A stretch of DNA of 64,000 bases from Burkholderiales bacterium (GTDB taxonomy: Bacteria; Pseudomonadota; Gammaproteobacteria; Burkholderiales; Burkholderiaceae_C). The stretch spans positions 62,001 to 126,000 of the forward strand of contig JAGWTU010000003.1 in assembly GCA_028868825.1 (NCBI GenBank), in the 5' to 3' direction. Positions 45,452 through 54,285 of the stretch are shown piece by piece; positions within the stretch are counted from its first letter, which is position 1, and every line of letters begins with the position of its first letter. Below the pieces are notes generated by a model. It saw only the letters and a list, made by a program, of their open reading frames with translations, was not told the origin of the DNA and searched no databases. The translations under genes were made by a program, and so were the position numbers.

Positions 45452-48031
45452 TCAGACCCCGTCCAGGCGCGGCCAGATGCGGCGCGCGGCTGCGCGCACG
45501 GCGTCGGCCGATTCCAGTTGCAGCAAGGCCTGCACCTCGGCGCGGCAATGCGCGGCGCCGAGGCGGCGCACGAGGGCCTTGACCTCGGGCACCAGCGGCG
45601 GGCTGACCGACAGCTCGGTGACGCCCAGGCCCACGAGCAGCGGCACGGCCTCGAGGTCGGACGCCATCGCGCCGCAGACCCCGACCCAGCGCCCGAGCGG
45701 GCGCGCGCCCTGCACCGTCGCCGCGATCAGGCGCAGCAGCGCCGGATGCATGGCATCGAGCCGCGACGCCAGCGCCGCCTGGCAGCGGTCCATCGCCAGC
45801 GTGTACTGCGTCAGGTCGTTGGTGCCGATCGAGAAGAAGTCGACATGCCGCGCGAGCTGGTCGGCGAGCAGGGCCGCCGAGGGCACCTCGATCATCACGC
45901 CCAGCTGCGGCCGCTCGGCCAGCCCCAGTTCGGTCGCGATTTCGTCGATGCGCCGGCGCACGAAACGCACTTCGCCGACATCGGCGACCATCGGAATCAG
46001 GATGCGCAGCCGCGCGAGCGGCGTCACGGTCAGCAGGCCGCGCAATTGCGCATCGAGCAGTTCGGGCTGGGCCAGGCCGCTGCGGATGCCGCGCAGGCCC
46101 AGCGCCGGATTGGCCTCGGCCGGCAGGGTCAGATACGGCACTTCCTTGTCGCCACCGACATCGATCGTGCGGATGACGGCGGGCCGGCCCTGCAGCGCAT
46201 CGAGCACGCCCTGGTAGGCCTGCCGCTGCTCCTGCGCGGTGGGCATCTCGGTGCGATCGATGAAGAGGAATTCGGTGCGCAGCAGGCCCACGCCATCGGC
46301 GCCGTGGCGCACCGCGGCACGCGCGTCGTCCTCGCTGGCGATATTGGCGGCGACCTCGATGGCCAGGCCGTCGATGGTCTGCGCGCCGGCGGCGGCGGCG
46401 GCGAGTTCGCGCTCGTGGCGATCCTGCTGCTGCGCGATGCGCCGCGCGGCCTGCGCCATTCGCTCGGCGCCCGGCTGCGGATCGATGCAGCCGCCGTCGG
46501 CATCGAGCAGCACCTGCTGGCCGGTACGCAGCGCCAGCAACGCGGCGCCGACCGCCACCAGCGCCGGGATGCCGAGCGCGCGCGCCAGGATCGCGACATG
46601 GCTGGTCGTGCCGCCGGCGGCGGTGGCCAGTCCGGCCAGCTTGTCGCGCTGCAGACGCGTGAGTTCGGAGGGCGACAGGTCGTCGGCGACGATGATCGAG
46701 GCCTCGTCCAGCGCCGGCACCGCGGCGCCGGCATGGCCCATCGCGCCGAGGACGCGGCGTTCGACGTCGCGCAGGTCGCCGACGCGCTCGGCGAGCAGCG
46801 CCTGGCCCAGGTCGAGCAGCAGCGCCGACTGGTGTGCCACCGACGAGCGGAAGGCCGCGCCGGCGCTGCGCCCGCGCAGGATGCCGGTCTCGGCCGCGGC
46901 GATCAGCGCCGGGTCGTCGAGGAGCGCGAGATGGGCGCCGTGGATGTCGCGCTCGGCCACCGAGCGGCGCCGGTCGGCGTCGGTGATCGCGGCGCCGATC
47001 TCGGCGCGCGCCTGCGCCAGCGCGGCGGCCAGGCGCGCGAATTCGGTGTCCAGGCCGGCGCCGGACTCGGGCACGGCGATGGCCGTCGCGTCCAGGCGCA
47101 CGACGCGGCCCAGCGCCAGTCCGGGCGACGCGCAGACGCCGCGCAGCCCCGGGCCGGCCTGCGGCGGCGGCGCCGCAGGTGCAGCAGGCGCCGCATGCCC
47201 GGCGGCACTCGCCGTCTCGAGCGCGCGGCAGACGGCCTGCACGGCCGCCTCGGCGTCGCCGCCGCGCGCCACCACGGTCACGATATCGTTCTCGGCCACG
47301 CCGAGTGCCATCAAGGCGGTCACGCTGCGGGCGTTGGCCGAGCGGCCGTCGAAGAGCACCCGGACCTCGGCGCCATGTTCGCGCGCCGCCGCCTGCACGA
47401 GCGCCGATGGCCGCGCGTGCAGGCCGCTGCCATGGCGCACCGTCGCCTGCCGGCGCAGCTCGGGCACGGCGGCATCGGTGCCCACATCAGAGCCGGCGCC
47501 GGCGGCCGCACCGGCCCGCGCGGTCAGCGTCAGCAGCGGCGTGCGCCCGGCCTGCAGCCGGCCCGCGGCGAGCGCCGACAACTCGAACCCGGGGCTCGTG
47601 ATGACGACGACGGTCTGCAGCGAAGGCACCTCGTGGGCGATCGCATCGAGATCGACCTCGATCAGCACCTGGCGCTGTCGCACGCGCTCGCCCTGCGCGA
47701 CGCGCGGCGTGAAGCCGCGGCCACCGAGCGTCACCGTGTCGATGCCGATGTGCATCAGGATCTCGGCGCCGTTGGCCGCCTTCAGCGTCAATGCGTGACC
47801 CGCGCGGGCGAGTTGCGTGACGACGCCGTCGCAAGGCGCGAGCAAGGTCGACGACAGCGGCTCGATCGCCAGCCCCTCGCCCATCAGCGCGCCGGCGAAA
47901 ACCGGGTCGGACACCGTCGACAGCGCCACCGCCACGCCGTCCAAGGGCGCGACGAGGTCGAGAGACGCGGCGACCGGTGCCACGACCGGGGCGGCGATCG
48001 CGGCATCGTGTGGTGGATTCCGTGCGTTCAT
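45452..48031 (-). CDS. PTS fusion protein EIIA(Glc)-HPr-EI
   Basis: Cytoplasmic phosphotransfer protein of 859 residues with all soluble PTS steps in one chain. EIIA(Glc)-like domain about residues 25-165, active His94 in EILMHIGIDTV with partner His79. HPr about 190-275, active His205 in GSGLHARPSALV. EI from about 295 to the end: phospho-His478 in AAGGTTSHVAILAR, PEP-site segments GVGLLRTEFLF, DVGGDKEVPYL, GVMIEVPSAALLAD, FFSIGTNDLTQYTLAMDR and GVCGAMASD. Phosphate flows from PEP to the EIIB of nagE. Ala/Pro-rich linkers separate the domains. It lies between nagE (34 bp) and a solute-binding protein gene (6 bp). Confidence 0.95.
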   Translation of the reverse strand: MNARNPPHDAAIAAPVVAPVAASLDLVAPLDGVAVALSTVSDPVFAGALMGEGLAIEPLSSTLLAPCDGVVTQLARAGHALTLKAANGAEILMHIGIDTVTLGGRGFTPRVAQGERVRQRQVLIEVDLDAIAHEVPSLQTVVVITSPGFELSALAAGRLQAGRTPLLTLTARAGAAAGAGSDVGTDAAVPELRRQATVRHGSGLHARPSALVQAAAREHGAEVRVLFDGRSANARSVTALMALGVAENDIVTVVARGGDAEAAVQAVCRALETASAAGHAAPAAPAAPPPQAGPGLRGVCASPGLALGRVVRLDATAIAVPESGAGLDTEFARLAAALAQARAEIGAAITDADRRRSVAERDIHGAHLALLDDPALIAAAETGILRGRSAGAAFRSSVAHQSALLLDLGQALLAERVGDLRDVERRVLGAMGHAGAAVPALDEASIIVADDLSPSELTRLQRDKLAGLATAAGGTTSHVAILARALGIPALVAVGAALLALRTGQQVLLDADGGCIDPQPGAERMAQAARRIAQQQDRHERELAAAAAGAQTIDGLAIEVAANIASEDDARAAVRHGADGVGLLRTEFLFIDRTEMPTAQEQRQAYQGVLDALQGRPAVIRTIDVGGDKEVPYLTLPAEANPALGLRGIRSGLAQPELLDAQLRGLLTVTPLARLRILIPMVADVGEVRFVRRRIDEIATELGLAERPQLGVMIEVPSAALLADQLARHVDFFSIGTNDLTQYTLAMDRCQAALASRLDAMHPALLRLIAATVQGARPLGRWVGVCGAMASDLEAVPLLVGLGVTELSVSPPLVPEVKALVRRLGAAHCRAEVQALLQLESADAVRAAARRIWPRLDGV

Positions 48032-48037
48032 CGCGGC

Positions 48038-49291
48038 CTAGGGGCGCTGCGGCGCGTACCAGCTCGCAAAGCCGGCCTGGATGCGCGCGGCGGCCTCGCG
48101 GGGTGTGATCTTGCCGGCCAGCAGCAGCGAATTGACGCTCCAGAGCTCGCCCTCCATCGCCGGCCGGCCGCGGTCGAGCACCTGCGCATTGACGCGGATC
48201 GTCGAGGCACAGCTGCGGCGCCAGTCCAGCATCTGCCGCGCCAGCGGGTCGCGCACCGAGATCAGGTGGTTGGACAGCGAGAAGAAGCCGGTGACCCGGT
48301 TCGTGTAGAGGTCGGCGAACTCCTGCGAGCCGACCCAGGCCAGGAAGGCATAGGCGTCGGCCTTGTGCTTCGAACGGCGGTTGACGCCCAGGCCGATGTC
48401 CATGTGGTCGGAAATGAAGCAGGGGTCGCCCGCCGCCTGCACCGGGGGCGCAAAGGCGCCGAGTTCCAGGCCGCGGTCGCGCTCGAAATAGGCGATGTCC
48501 CAGGATCCGGCCGGGTAGATCGCCGCGCGTTCGCGCGCGAATTGCGCCTGGCTCTCGGCATAACTCTGCATCGCGGCGCCGGCAGGCAGGTAGGCGGCCA
48601 GGCGGGCGACCTGTTCGAAGGCCGCGACGAAGGGCGGATCGGTGAAATGCGCCTGGCCGCTGATCAAGGCCTTGCGGCCCTCTTCGCCGCGCCAGTGGTT
48701 CGGCCCGATGCTCGTGAAGACGATCTGGCTCGCCTCCCACCGGTCGGCCAGTCCCAGCGCCAGCGGCAGAAAGCGACCGTCGCGTTGGACGGCATCGAGC
48801 AGGGCGAAGAATTCGGCTTCGGTGCGCGGCACCTGGAGGTGCAGCAGGCGGAAGATCGCCTTGTTGTAGAGGAAGCCGTGGATCACCGATGCGACGGGCA
48901 TGCAGAAGGTGTCACGCGCATCGTCGGTCTGCCAGGCGACCATCGACGTCGCCGGGAAATTCCGCATCCCGACCTTGCCGTCGAGCTTGTCGAGATAGCC
49001 CTTGCGGTACAGCGCCAGCGACGCGTCGAACGGCCGGCAGGCGACGAGATCGCCGGCGCGTCCAGCCGCCAGCCGCGCCGCCAGTTCGGCGTCGTAGGAC
49101 GTCGGCTCGGTTGGCGCGAAACGCACCTCGATGCCGGCGTGGCTGCGCTCGAAAGCCGGGATCAGCACGCGGTCCCAGACGGCGCGGTCGTCGACCCGCC
49201 AGCTCTCGATCGACAGCAGGCCTGCGCGCGCGGCCGGCATCGCCAGCAGCGCCAACAGGAAAGCGATGCGCAGCCCTCGACCGAAAGGCAT
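48038..49291 (-). CDS. ABC-type sugar solute-binding protein heading the amino-sugar cluster
   Basis: Periplasmic binding protein of 417 residues. Signal peptide IAFLLALLAMPAARA, then LLSIESWRVDDRAVW, IPAFERSHAGIEVRF and the oligosaccharide-binding segments YPAGSWDIAYFERDRGLELGAFAPP and ADAYAFLAWVGSQEFADLY. Like the protein at 36358 it has no permease or ATPase partner nearby. It is the first gene of the cluster, 6 bp before the PTS fusion gene, so a periplasmic capture or sensing role next to PTS uptake is the best guess. Either it works with a permease elsewhere or it feeds the kinase at 34156. Confidence 0.88.
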   Translation of the reverse strand: MPFGRGLRIAFLLALLAMPAARAGLLSIESWRVDDRAVWDRVLIPAFERSHAGIEVRFAPTEPTSYDAELAARLAAGRAGDLVACRPFDASLALYRKGYLDKLDGKVGMRNFPATSMVAWQTDDARDTFCMPVASVIHGFLYNKAIFRLLHLQVPRTEAEFFALLDAVQRDGRFLPLALGLADRWEASQIVFTSIGPNHWRGEEGRKALISGQAHFTDPPFVAAFEQVARLAAYLPAGAAMQSYAESQAQFARERAAIYPAGSWDIAYFERDRGLELGAFAPPVQAAGDPCFISDHMDIGLGVNRRSKHKADAYAFLAWVGSQEFADLYTNRVTGFFSLSNHLISVRDPLARQMLDWRRSCASTIRVNAQVLDRGRPAMEGELWSVNSLLLAGKITPREAAARIQAGFASWYAPQRP

Positions 49292-49700
49292 GATTCGGTG
49301 GTTCGATCCTTTGAGTGACCGCTGTGGACGGCGGTCGAATTCATGCTAGCAGCGCCGCCTTTGTGAGCGCCGTTTGCGGCCGCGGCGTCGGCGGGGCCTG
49401 AACCTGCCCGTGCAGACGGCGAATTCACCACCGCCGCGACTTACGTTTCATCACCGAACGCGGCACCGCAAACCATGCCGCACGAGGCAGCGCGCAGGTG
49501 GCCACGTCGGCCCCCGATGGCGGCGCCTGCAATGCAAACCAAGGTGGGCTTGCAAAACATTACAAAACGTCTTGCAAGCTCACCGAATCGGGCGCGCCGG
49601 GCCATAACGACGGCATAACCCCGTGGTCGCTACAAACGGGCGCCGTTGTCGTTGCGGGCCATGCCGGCAGCGCGACGGCCGCATTCCATCGGAGGGAAAC
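49292..49700. other. Intergenic region between the amino-sugar cluster and the decayed PEP-CTERM gene
   Basis: A 409-base gap, divergent, that must hold the promoter of the amino-sugar cluster (leftward). I see no gene. It contains the inverted repeat at 49548-49579 and, at 49522-49535, a GG-N10-GC arrangement (GGCGCCTGCAATGC) with some resemblance to a sigma-54 promoter reading rightward. Neither is strong evidence. No clear sigma-70 promoter was found. Confidence 0.5.
49548..49579. promoter_or_regulatory. Inverted repeat GCTTGCAA-N16-TTGCAAGC
   Basis: Perfect 8-bp inverted repeat (49548-49555 and 49572-49579) with an AT-rich 16-base spacer, unusual in this GC-rich DNA. The geometry suits a dimeric DNA-binding protein better than a terminator, as no T-run follows. 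It could serve the leftward amino-sugar operon, whose first start is 257 bases away, or the rightward decayed gene. Confidence 0.4.
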
Positions 49701-50347
49701 ATGAATATCACCACGCATTCGAATTCTCGTCACCGGGCGACGCGATCAGCGGCACGATCCGCTTCGACCATGCCTGGACCCCGGCCAACCTCGCGGCAGC
49801 GGCTGGAAAGCCCGACTGGTTCACCTTCCAGCTCGGCAATTTCTTCGGCACCGCCTACCCGGCGGCGGATCAGGTGTCGATCGACTACTTCCTGACCGGC
49901 ACCCAGGTCGCCACGTCCACGCCGACGAACGGCGGATTCGGCGGCCGCATCACCGCCGCGCCGGATTACACGGCCGTCATCCCGGCCACCACGTTCGACA
50001 GCATCCGCTTCCACATCGACGTGGCCAACGTCTACGACGACGCCCAGGCGGCCTTCGGCGTGCCGACCCAGGTCAGCGGCGATTACGGCCAGTTGATGGT
50101 CTTCGACTTCGCGCCCCGGGCCGCGCCGGAGCCGGGTTCCTGGGCCTTGATGCTGGCGGCGCTGGCCGGCTGCGGCCTTCTTTCGCGACGCTCGGGTGCC
50201 GTCAGGGAGTCCCGGGGGGGCTTGTGTGAACAGGCACCTCGTTCCACTCGATTGCGGGAATGCCGCATGATCCGATGCCTCATTCCCGCAGCCCCGAGCC
50301 TGCCGCTGCCGCCGGCCGGCACCGCCGTCTCGAGACGACGGCCTTGA
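49701..50347 (+). pseudogene. Decayed PEP-CTERM exported protein
   Basis: An intact start region (GGAGGGAAAC then ATG at 49701) opens only a short out-of-frame peptide. The protein-like sequence begins in another frame around 49728: SSPGDAISGTIRFDHAW, DWFTFQLGNFFGTAYPA, DYFLTGTQV and the C-terminal sorting signal APEPGSWALMLAALAGCGLLSRR at about 50127. The signal peptide and N-terminal part are missing, consistent with a deletion joining the start codon to the interior near 49715-49730. Reading also runs about 45 residues beyond the usual end of a PEP-CTERM tail. A run of seven G at 50214 is a candidate site for the lost stop frame. Probably not functional. Confidence 0.65.
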
Positions 50348-50649
50348 TGCAAGGCCCTGGCACGCCGGCGCCGCCCTGGACCACCACCGATTGGTTCAAC
50401 ACCGGCGGCCGCGCACTGCAACTCGAGGATCTGCGCGGCCGCGTCGTCGTGCTGCACGCCTTCCAGATGCCGTGCCCGGGCTGCGTCCAGCATGGCCTGG
50501 GGCAGACCATGCGCCGCTACGCCCTCGAGGGCCCGCCCAGCCTGCTGCTCATCGACCGCAAGGGCGACCTGCGCGCGCAGGCCTAAAGCAGCGTCGACGA
50601 CCTGGCGCCGGGCGCGGCGATCGCGTCGCTGCCGGCTGAAGCCTGTTGA
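50347..50649 (+). pseudogene. Decayed redoxin (peroxiredoxin-like) gene
   Basis: Thioredoxin-fold redoxin remnant. The N-terminus is well preserved: TTDWFNTGGRALQLEDLRGRVVVLHAFQMPCPGCVQHGL with the CPGC active site. It then passes directly to TMRRYALEGPPSLLLIDRKGDLRAQ, skipping the roughly 60 residues that normally separate these segments in the family. An in-frame TAA at 50584-50586 interrupts it, after which SSVDDLAPGAAIASLPAEAC continues in frame to the natural-looking TGA at 50647. An internal deletion plus a nonsense mutation indicate an inactive gene. The 199 bases that follow, up to the phospholipase gene, hold no gene. Confidence 0.7.
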
Positions 50650-50848
50650 GGCGGGGCAGCAAAGAAAGCGGTGGTCATCCGCACCATCGAATAGGGCCGG
50701 GAACTCGCGCGTCGGCCCGGCCGCGGCTGCCGGCGGCGCGGCCGCTGCACCGACACGCGGCTGACATGCTTCGTCACTAGCCTGCGGCATCCGGTCGACT
50801 CGATCGACCGCCCCCGCTGCCCAGAACCAACCCCCTACAGGAGGACCC

Positions 50849-52960
50849 ATGACCTCGACCGGACGTCGCGACTTCATCCGCATGGCCGCCAGCGGCGCCG
50901 CCGCTGTCGGCGCCGGCATGCTGCCGCCGGGCATCGCCCGCGCGCTGACGCTGCCGGCCGCGCGCCGCACCGGCACGCTGATGGATGTCGACCACATCGT
51001 CATCCTGACGCAGGAGAACCGCTCCTTCGACCATTACTTCGGCACGCTGCGCGGCGTGCGCGGATTCGGCGACCCGCGACCGGCGCCGCTGCCCGGCGGG
51101 CAGTCGGTGTTCAACCAGCCGTACAACGGTGGCACCGTGCTGCCGTTTCGGCCCGACCTGCCGGCGCTGGGGCTGCAATTCCTCAATGGCACACCGCACG
51201 ACTGGAATTCGTCGCATGCGGCCTGGAACGCCGGCCGCAACGATCAGTGGGTGCCGAACAAGGGCGTCAACACGATGGCCTACCTGACGCGCTCGGACAT
51301 CCCGTACCACTACGCGCTGGCCGACGCCTTCACCGTCTGCGATGCCTACCACTGCTCGGTCATGGGGCCGACCGACCCGAACCGCTACCACCTGTGGACC
51401 GGCTGGCTCGGCAACGACGGCAGCGGCGGCGGCCCGGTGATCGGCAACGACGAACTCGGCTACGGCTGGTCGACCTATCCCGAGCGGCTGAGCCGCGCCG
51501 GCGTGCGCTGGAAGGTCTACCAGGACGTCGGCGTCGGGCTCGATGCCACAGGCTATTGGGGCTGGACGGCGAATCCCTATATCGGCAATTACGGCGACAA
51601 CTCGCTGCTCTATTTCTTCCAATACCAGAACGCGCTGCCCGGCAGCCCGCTCTACGAGGGCGCGCGCCGCGGCACGAATGTCGCCGCGAATGGGCCGCAG
51701 ACGCTGTTCGATCAGCTGCGCGCCGACGTGATCGCCAACCGCCTGCCGCAGGTGTCGTGGATCGCCGCGCCCGAGGCCTATTCCGAGCATTCGATCTGGC
51801 CCTCGAACTGGGGCGCCCGGTACATCGACCAGGTGCTGCTGGCCCTGACTGCGAATCCCGAGGTCTGGGGCCGCACGGCGCTGTTCGTCATGTACGACGA
51901 GAACGACGGCTATTTCGACCATGTGGCGGCACCGTTCCCGGCGCCTTCGCGCAGCGCCGGCCTGTCGACCGTCGACGCCACCAACGAGATCTACGCCGGC
52001 AGCGCCAGCCACCCCTCGGGCCCCTATGGTCTCGGCGCGCGCGTGCCGATGACCGTCGTCTCGCCCTGGTCCAAGGGCGGCTGGGTCTGCTCGCAGGTCT
52101 TCGATCACACGTCGCTGATCCGATTCGTCGAGGCGCGCTTCGGCGGCCAGTACCCGGGCCTCGTCGAATCGAACATCACGCCGTGGCGCCGCGCCGTCTG
52201 CGGCGACATGACGGCGGCATTCGACTTCACGAAATACGACGACGACCTGCCCGCCCTGCCCTCCACCGCGGCCTACGCTGCCGACGGCCTCTCGCACACC
52301 GGCATCACGCCGCAGCCGCCGGCGCAGGGCGCGCTGCCGCGCCAGGAGAGCGGGGTGCGACGCTCGCGCGCGCTGCCCTATGCCTTGGCGGTCGATGCGA
52401 CGCTGGACAATGCGCGCCGCAACCTGTGGCTGAATTTCGCCAACCGCGGCAGCGCGGGCGCCGTCTTCCTCGTCTACCAGCCGGGCACGCCGGCGGCACC
52501 GCGCAGCTACACCGTCGAAGCCGGCAAATCGCTCGCCGATGCCTGGACCACGGTGCCGGCCGGCGGCCGCTACGACCTGCTCGTGCACGGCCCCAACGGC
52601 TGGATGCGGCACTACACCGGCGATGCCGCCGCGGCCGCCGCCGCGACCAGCCTGTGGCCCGAGGTCGAATGCCTCGAGCGCGTCGAAGGCCAGGCGCAAT
52701 TGCGACTCGTGCTGCGCAACCTCGGCACGACGTCGCTGCGTTTCACGGTCACCCCGAACGCCTATCTGCACGAAGCGGCACGCCACCATGATCTGGCACC
52801 GGGCGCGAGCCTGACCACCGTCTGGTCGCTGGCGGCGAGCCAGGGCTGGTACGACCTGTCGGTGACGGTCGACCGCAGCCCCGCCTTCTTGCGCCGCCTC
52901 GCCGGCCGCGTCGAGACCGGTCGCCCGAGCATCAGCGACCCCGCCATCGGCGCCAACTGA
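50849..52960 (+). CDS. Tat-exported phospholipase C, phosphocholine-specific type
   Basis: Secreted phospholipase C of 703 residues. The twin-arginine signal GRRDFIRMAASGAAAVGAGM is clear. The phosphoesterase domain has DVDHIVILTQENRSFDHYFGTLRGVRGF, QWVPNKGVNTMAYLTRSDIPYHYALADAFTVCD, SVMGPTDPNRYHLWTGW and FVMYDENDGYFDHV, the metal-binding and catalytic segments of the family. Two C-terminal DUF756-type beta domains follow (from about residue 505). AGGAGG precedes the ATG. It lies 45 bp before a second exported phosphoesterase; together they could free phosphate and choline from phospholipids. Confidence 0.93.
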   Translation: MTSTGRRDFIRMAASGAAAVGAGMLPPGIARALTLPAARRTGTLMDVDHIVILTQENRSFDHYFGTLRGVRGFGDPRPAPLPGGQSVFNQPYNGGTVLPFRPDLPALGLQFLNGTPHDWNSSHAAWNAGRNDQWVPNKGVNTMAYLTRSDIPYHYALADAFTVCDAYHCSVMGPTDPNRYHLWTGWLGNDGSGGGPVIGNDELGYGWSTYPERLSRAGVRWKVYQDVGVGLDATGYWGWTANPYIGNYGDNSLLYFFQYQNALPGSPLYEGARRGTNVAANGPQTLFDQLRADVIANRLPQVSWIAAPEAYSEHSIWPSNWGARYIDQVLLALTANPEVWGRTALFVMYDENDGYFDHVAAPFPAPSRSAGLSTVDATNEIYAGSASHPSGPYGLGARVPMTVVSPWSKGGWVCSQVFDHTSLIRFVEARFGGQYPGLVESNITPWRRAVCGDMTAAFDFTKYDDDLPALPSTAAYAADGLSHTGITPQPPAQGALPRQESGVRRSRALPYALAVDATLDNARRNLWLNFANRGSAGAVFLVYQPGTPAAPRSYTVEAGKSLADAWTTVPAGGRYDLLVHGPNGWMRHYTGDAAAAAAATSLWPEVECLERVEGQAQLRLVLRNLGTTSLRFTVTPNAYLHEAARHHDLAPGASLTTVWSLAASQGWYDLSVTVDRSPAFLRRLAGRVETGRPSISDPAIGAN

Positions 52961-53005
52961 ATCGCGCTGCTGCGCATAACCCCCCCGCAAAAAAGGAAGA
53001 GACCC

Positions 53006-54244
53006 ATGAAGCTTCATTCGATCGCCGCCGCCATCGCCCTGGCCGCCGGCTGCGCCGCACCGGCCATCGCCGGCGAAGGCCAGACGCCGCAAGGCGCCCA
53101 CCGACTCGACCATGTCTGGGTCGTCGTGATGGAGAACCACGGCTACGGCCAGATCGTCGGCAACCCGAACGCGCCGTTCATCAACAAGATGGCCCAGTCG
53201 GTCAATCTGGCGACGAACTATTACGCCGTCGGCCATCCGAGCCTGACGAATTACCTCGAGATCGTCGGCGGCTCGAACTTCGGCGTGCAGAACGACAACA
53301 GCCCCGATTGGCACAACGCCGGCTGCGCGCCCGCCATCGTCAGCGGCGTCATCAACAACGAAGCCAACCCGGCCGCGATCTGCCCGATCTCGGGCCAGGG
53401 CATCGATGCCGCGACGCCGGCGATCGACTACACGAACGAGGTCACCGGCACGCCCGGCATGCCGGCCACCGGCGCCTGGAACATCGACGGCACGCGTGCG
53501 GTGGCCGCCGCGGCGACCGTGGGCAAGACGATCGCCGACCAGCTCGACGCCGCGCATTCGAGCTGGAAGAGCTACCAGGAAAACCTGCCGCCGGTCGGCG
53601 CCGACGGCGTCAACAACAGCGACGGCGTGTTCGTCAACACGAACGACACCAGCGTGCTGAGCAACCCGAAGCCGACGTCGAGCAACGTCGTCGCGCTGTA
53701 CGCCGTCAAGCACAATCCGTTCGCCTATTTCAAGAGCGTGCAGGAGAACGGCGGCCTCAGGAAGGTCGTCGGCTTCGACGGCACCGACGGCCTCTACGCC
53801 GACCTGCGATCCGGCCATGTGCCGGCCTTCTCGCTGATCGCGCCCAACCAGTGCAACGACCAGCATGGCAAGAGCGGCGCGGGCGTGTACTGCGCCTACG
53901 ACCCGAACAACGACGGCACGCAAAACGGCCTGAACCCGGGCCTGATCTACCGCGGCGACGTCGCGGTGAGCAGGATCGTCGGCGCGATCAAGGGTTCGCG
54001 CGCCTGGGGCGAGGGGCATAACGCCATCGTCGTCCTCTGGGACGAGAACGACTACGCCGTCAACACGCCCAACAAGGTGCTGACGATGGTCGAGACGAAC
54101 TACATGGGCAACCGTGTCGTCAGCAACAACTACTACAACCATTACTCGCTGCTGAAGACGATCGAGGGCACGCTCGGCCTGCCCTGCCTGAACCACGCCT
54201 GCGACGCCTCGGTCGCGACGATGTCGGACCTGTTCGGTCGCTGA
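53006..54244 (+). CDS. Exported phosphoesterase (acid-phosphatase-like)
   Basis: Periplasmic or secreted phosphoesterase of 412 residues in the alkaline-phosphatase-like superfamily. Signal peptide IAAAIALAAGCAAPAIA; then VWVVVMENHGYGQIVGNPNAPFINKMA, which carries the MEN(H) metal/nucleophile region, YYAVGHPSLTNYLEIVGG, and VVLWDENDYAVNTPNKV, the usual WDE(N)D metal site. Similar enzymes act as acid phosphatases. AAGGAAGAG precedes the ATG. Probably co-transcribed with the phospholipase C gene. A broken fragment of a close relative lies at 61087-61242. Confidence 0.9.
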   Translation: MKLHSIAAAIALAAGCAAPAIAGEGQTPQGAHRLDHVWVVVMENHGYGQIVGNPNAPFINKMAQSVNLATNYYAVGHPSLTNYLEIVGGSNFGVQNDNSPDWHNAGCAPAIVSGVINNEANPAAICPISGQGIDAATPAIDYTNEVTGTPGMPATGAWNIDGTRAVAAAATVGKTIADQLDAAHSSWKSYQENLPPVGADGVNNSDGVFVNTNDTSVLSNPKPTSSNVVALYAVKHNPFAYFKSVQENGGLRKVVGFDGTDGLYADLRSGHVPAFSLIAPNQCNDQHGKSGAGVYCAYDPNNDGTQNGLNPGLIYRGDVAVSRIVGAIKGSRAWGEGHNAIVVLWDENDYAVNTPNKVLTMVETNYMGNRVVSNNYYNHYSLLKTIEGTLGLPCLNHACDASVATMSDLFGR

Positions 54245-54253
54245 CGTCTCTCG

Positions 54254-54279
54254 GCGGCGCGCCCGAGCGGGCGCGCCGC
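54254..54279 (+). terminator. GC-rich hairpin after the phosphoesterase gene
   Basis: Ten bases after the phosphoesterase stop, GCGGCGCGCCCG pairs with CGGGCGCGCCGC (12 bp, loop essentially two bases, so the inner pairs must open). No T-run follows, so it is not a textbook intrinsic terminator but may stop or stabilise the transcript. It sits just before a tandem repeat. Confidence 0.45.
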
Positions 54280-54285
54280 AGTGGC

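Noticed and set aside
36358..49291. An ABC sugar importer in the amino-sugar cluster.
   Set aside because: Only binding proteins are present; no permease or ATPase gene exists in the window.
45206..49318. A 1370-codon open frame on the plus strand opposite the PTS and solute-binding protein genes.
   Set aside because: Its product is rich in Arg, Gly and Gln with no domain signature and it mirrors the real minus-strand genes; long antisense frames are expected at this GC content.
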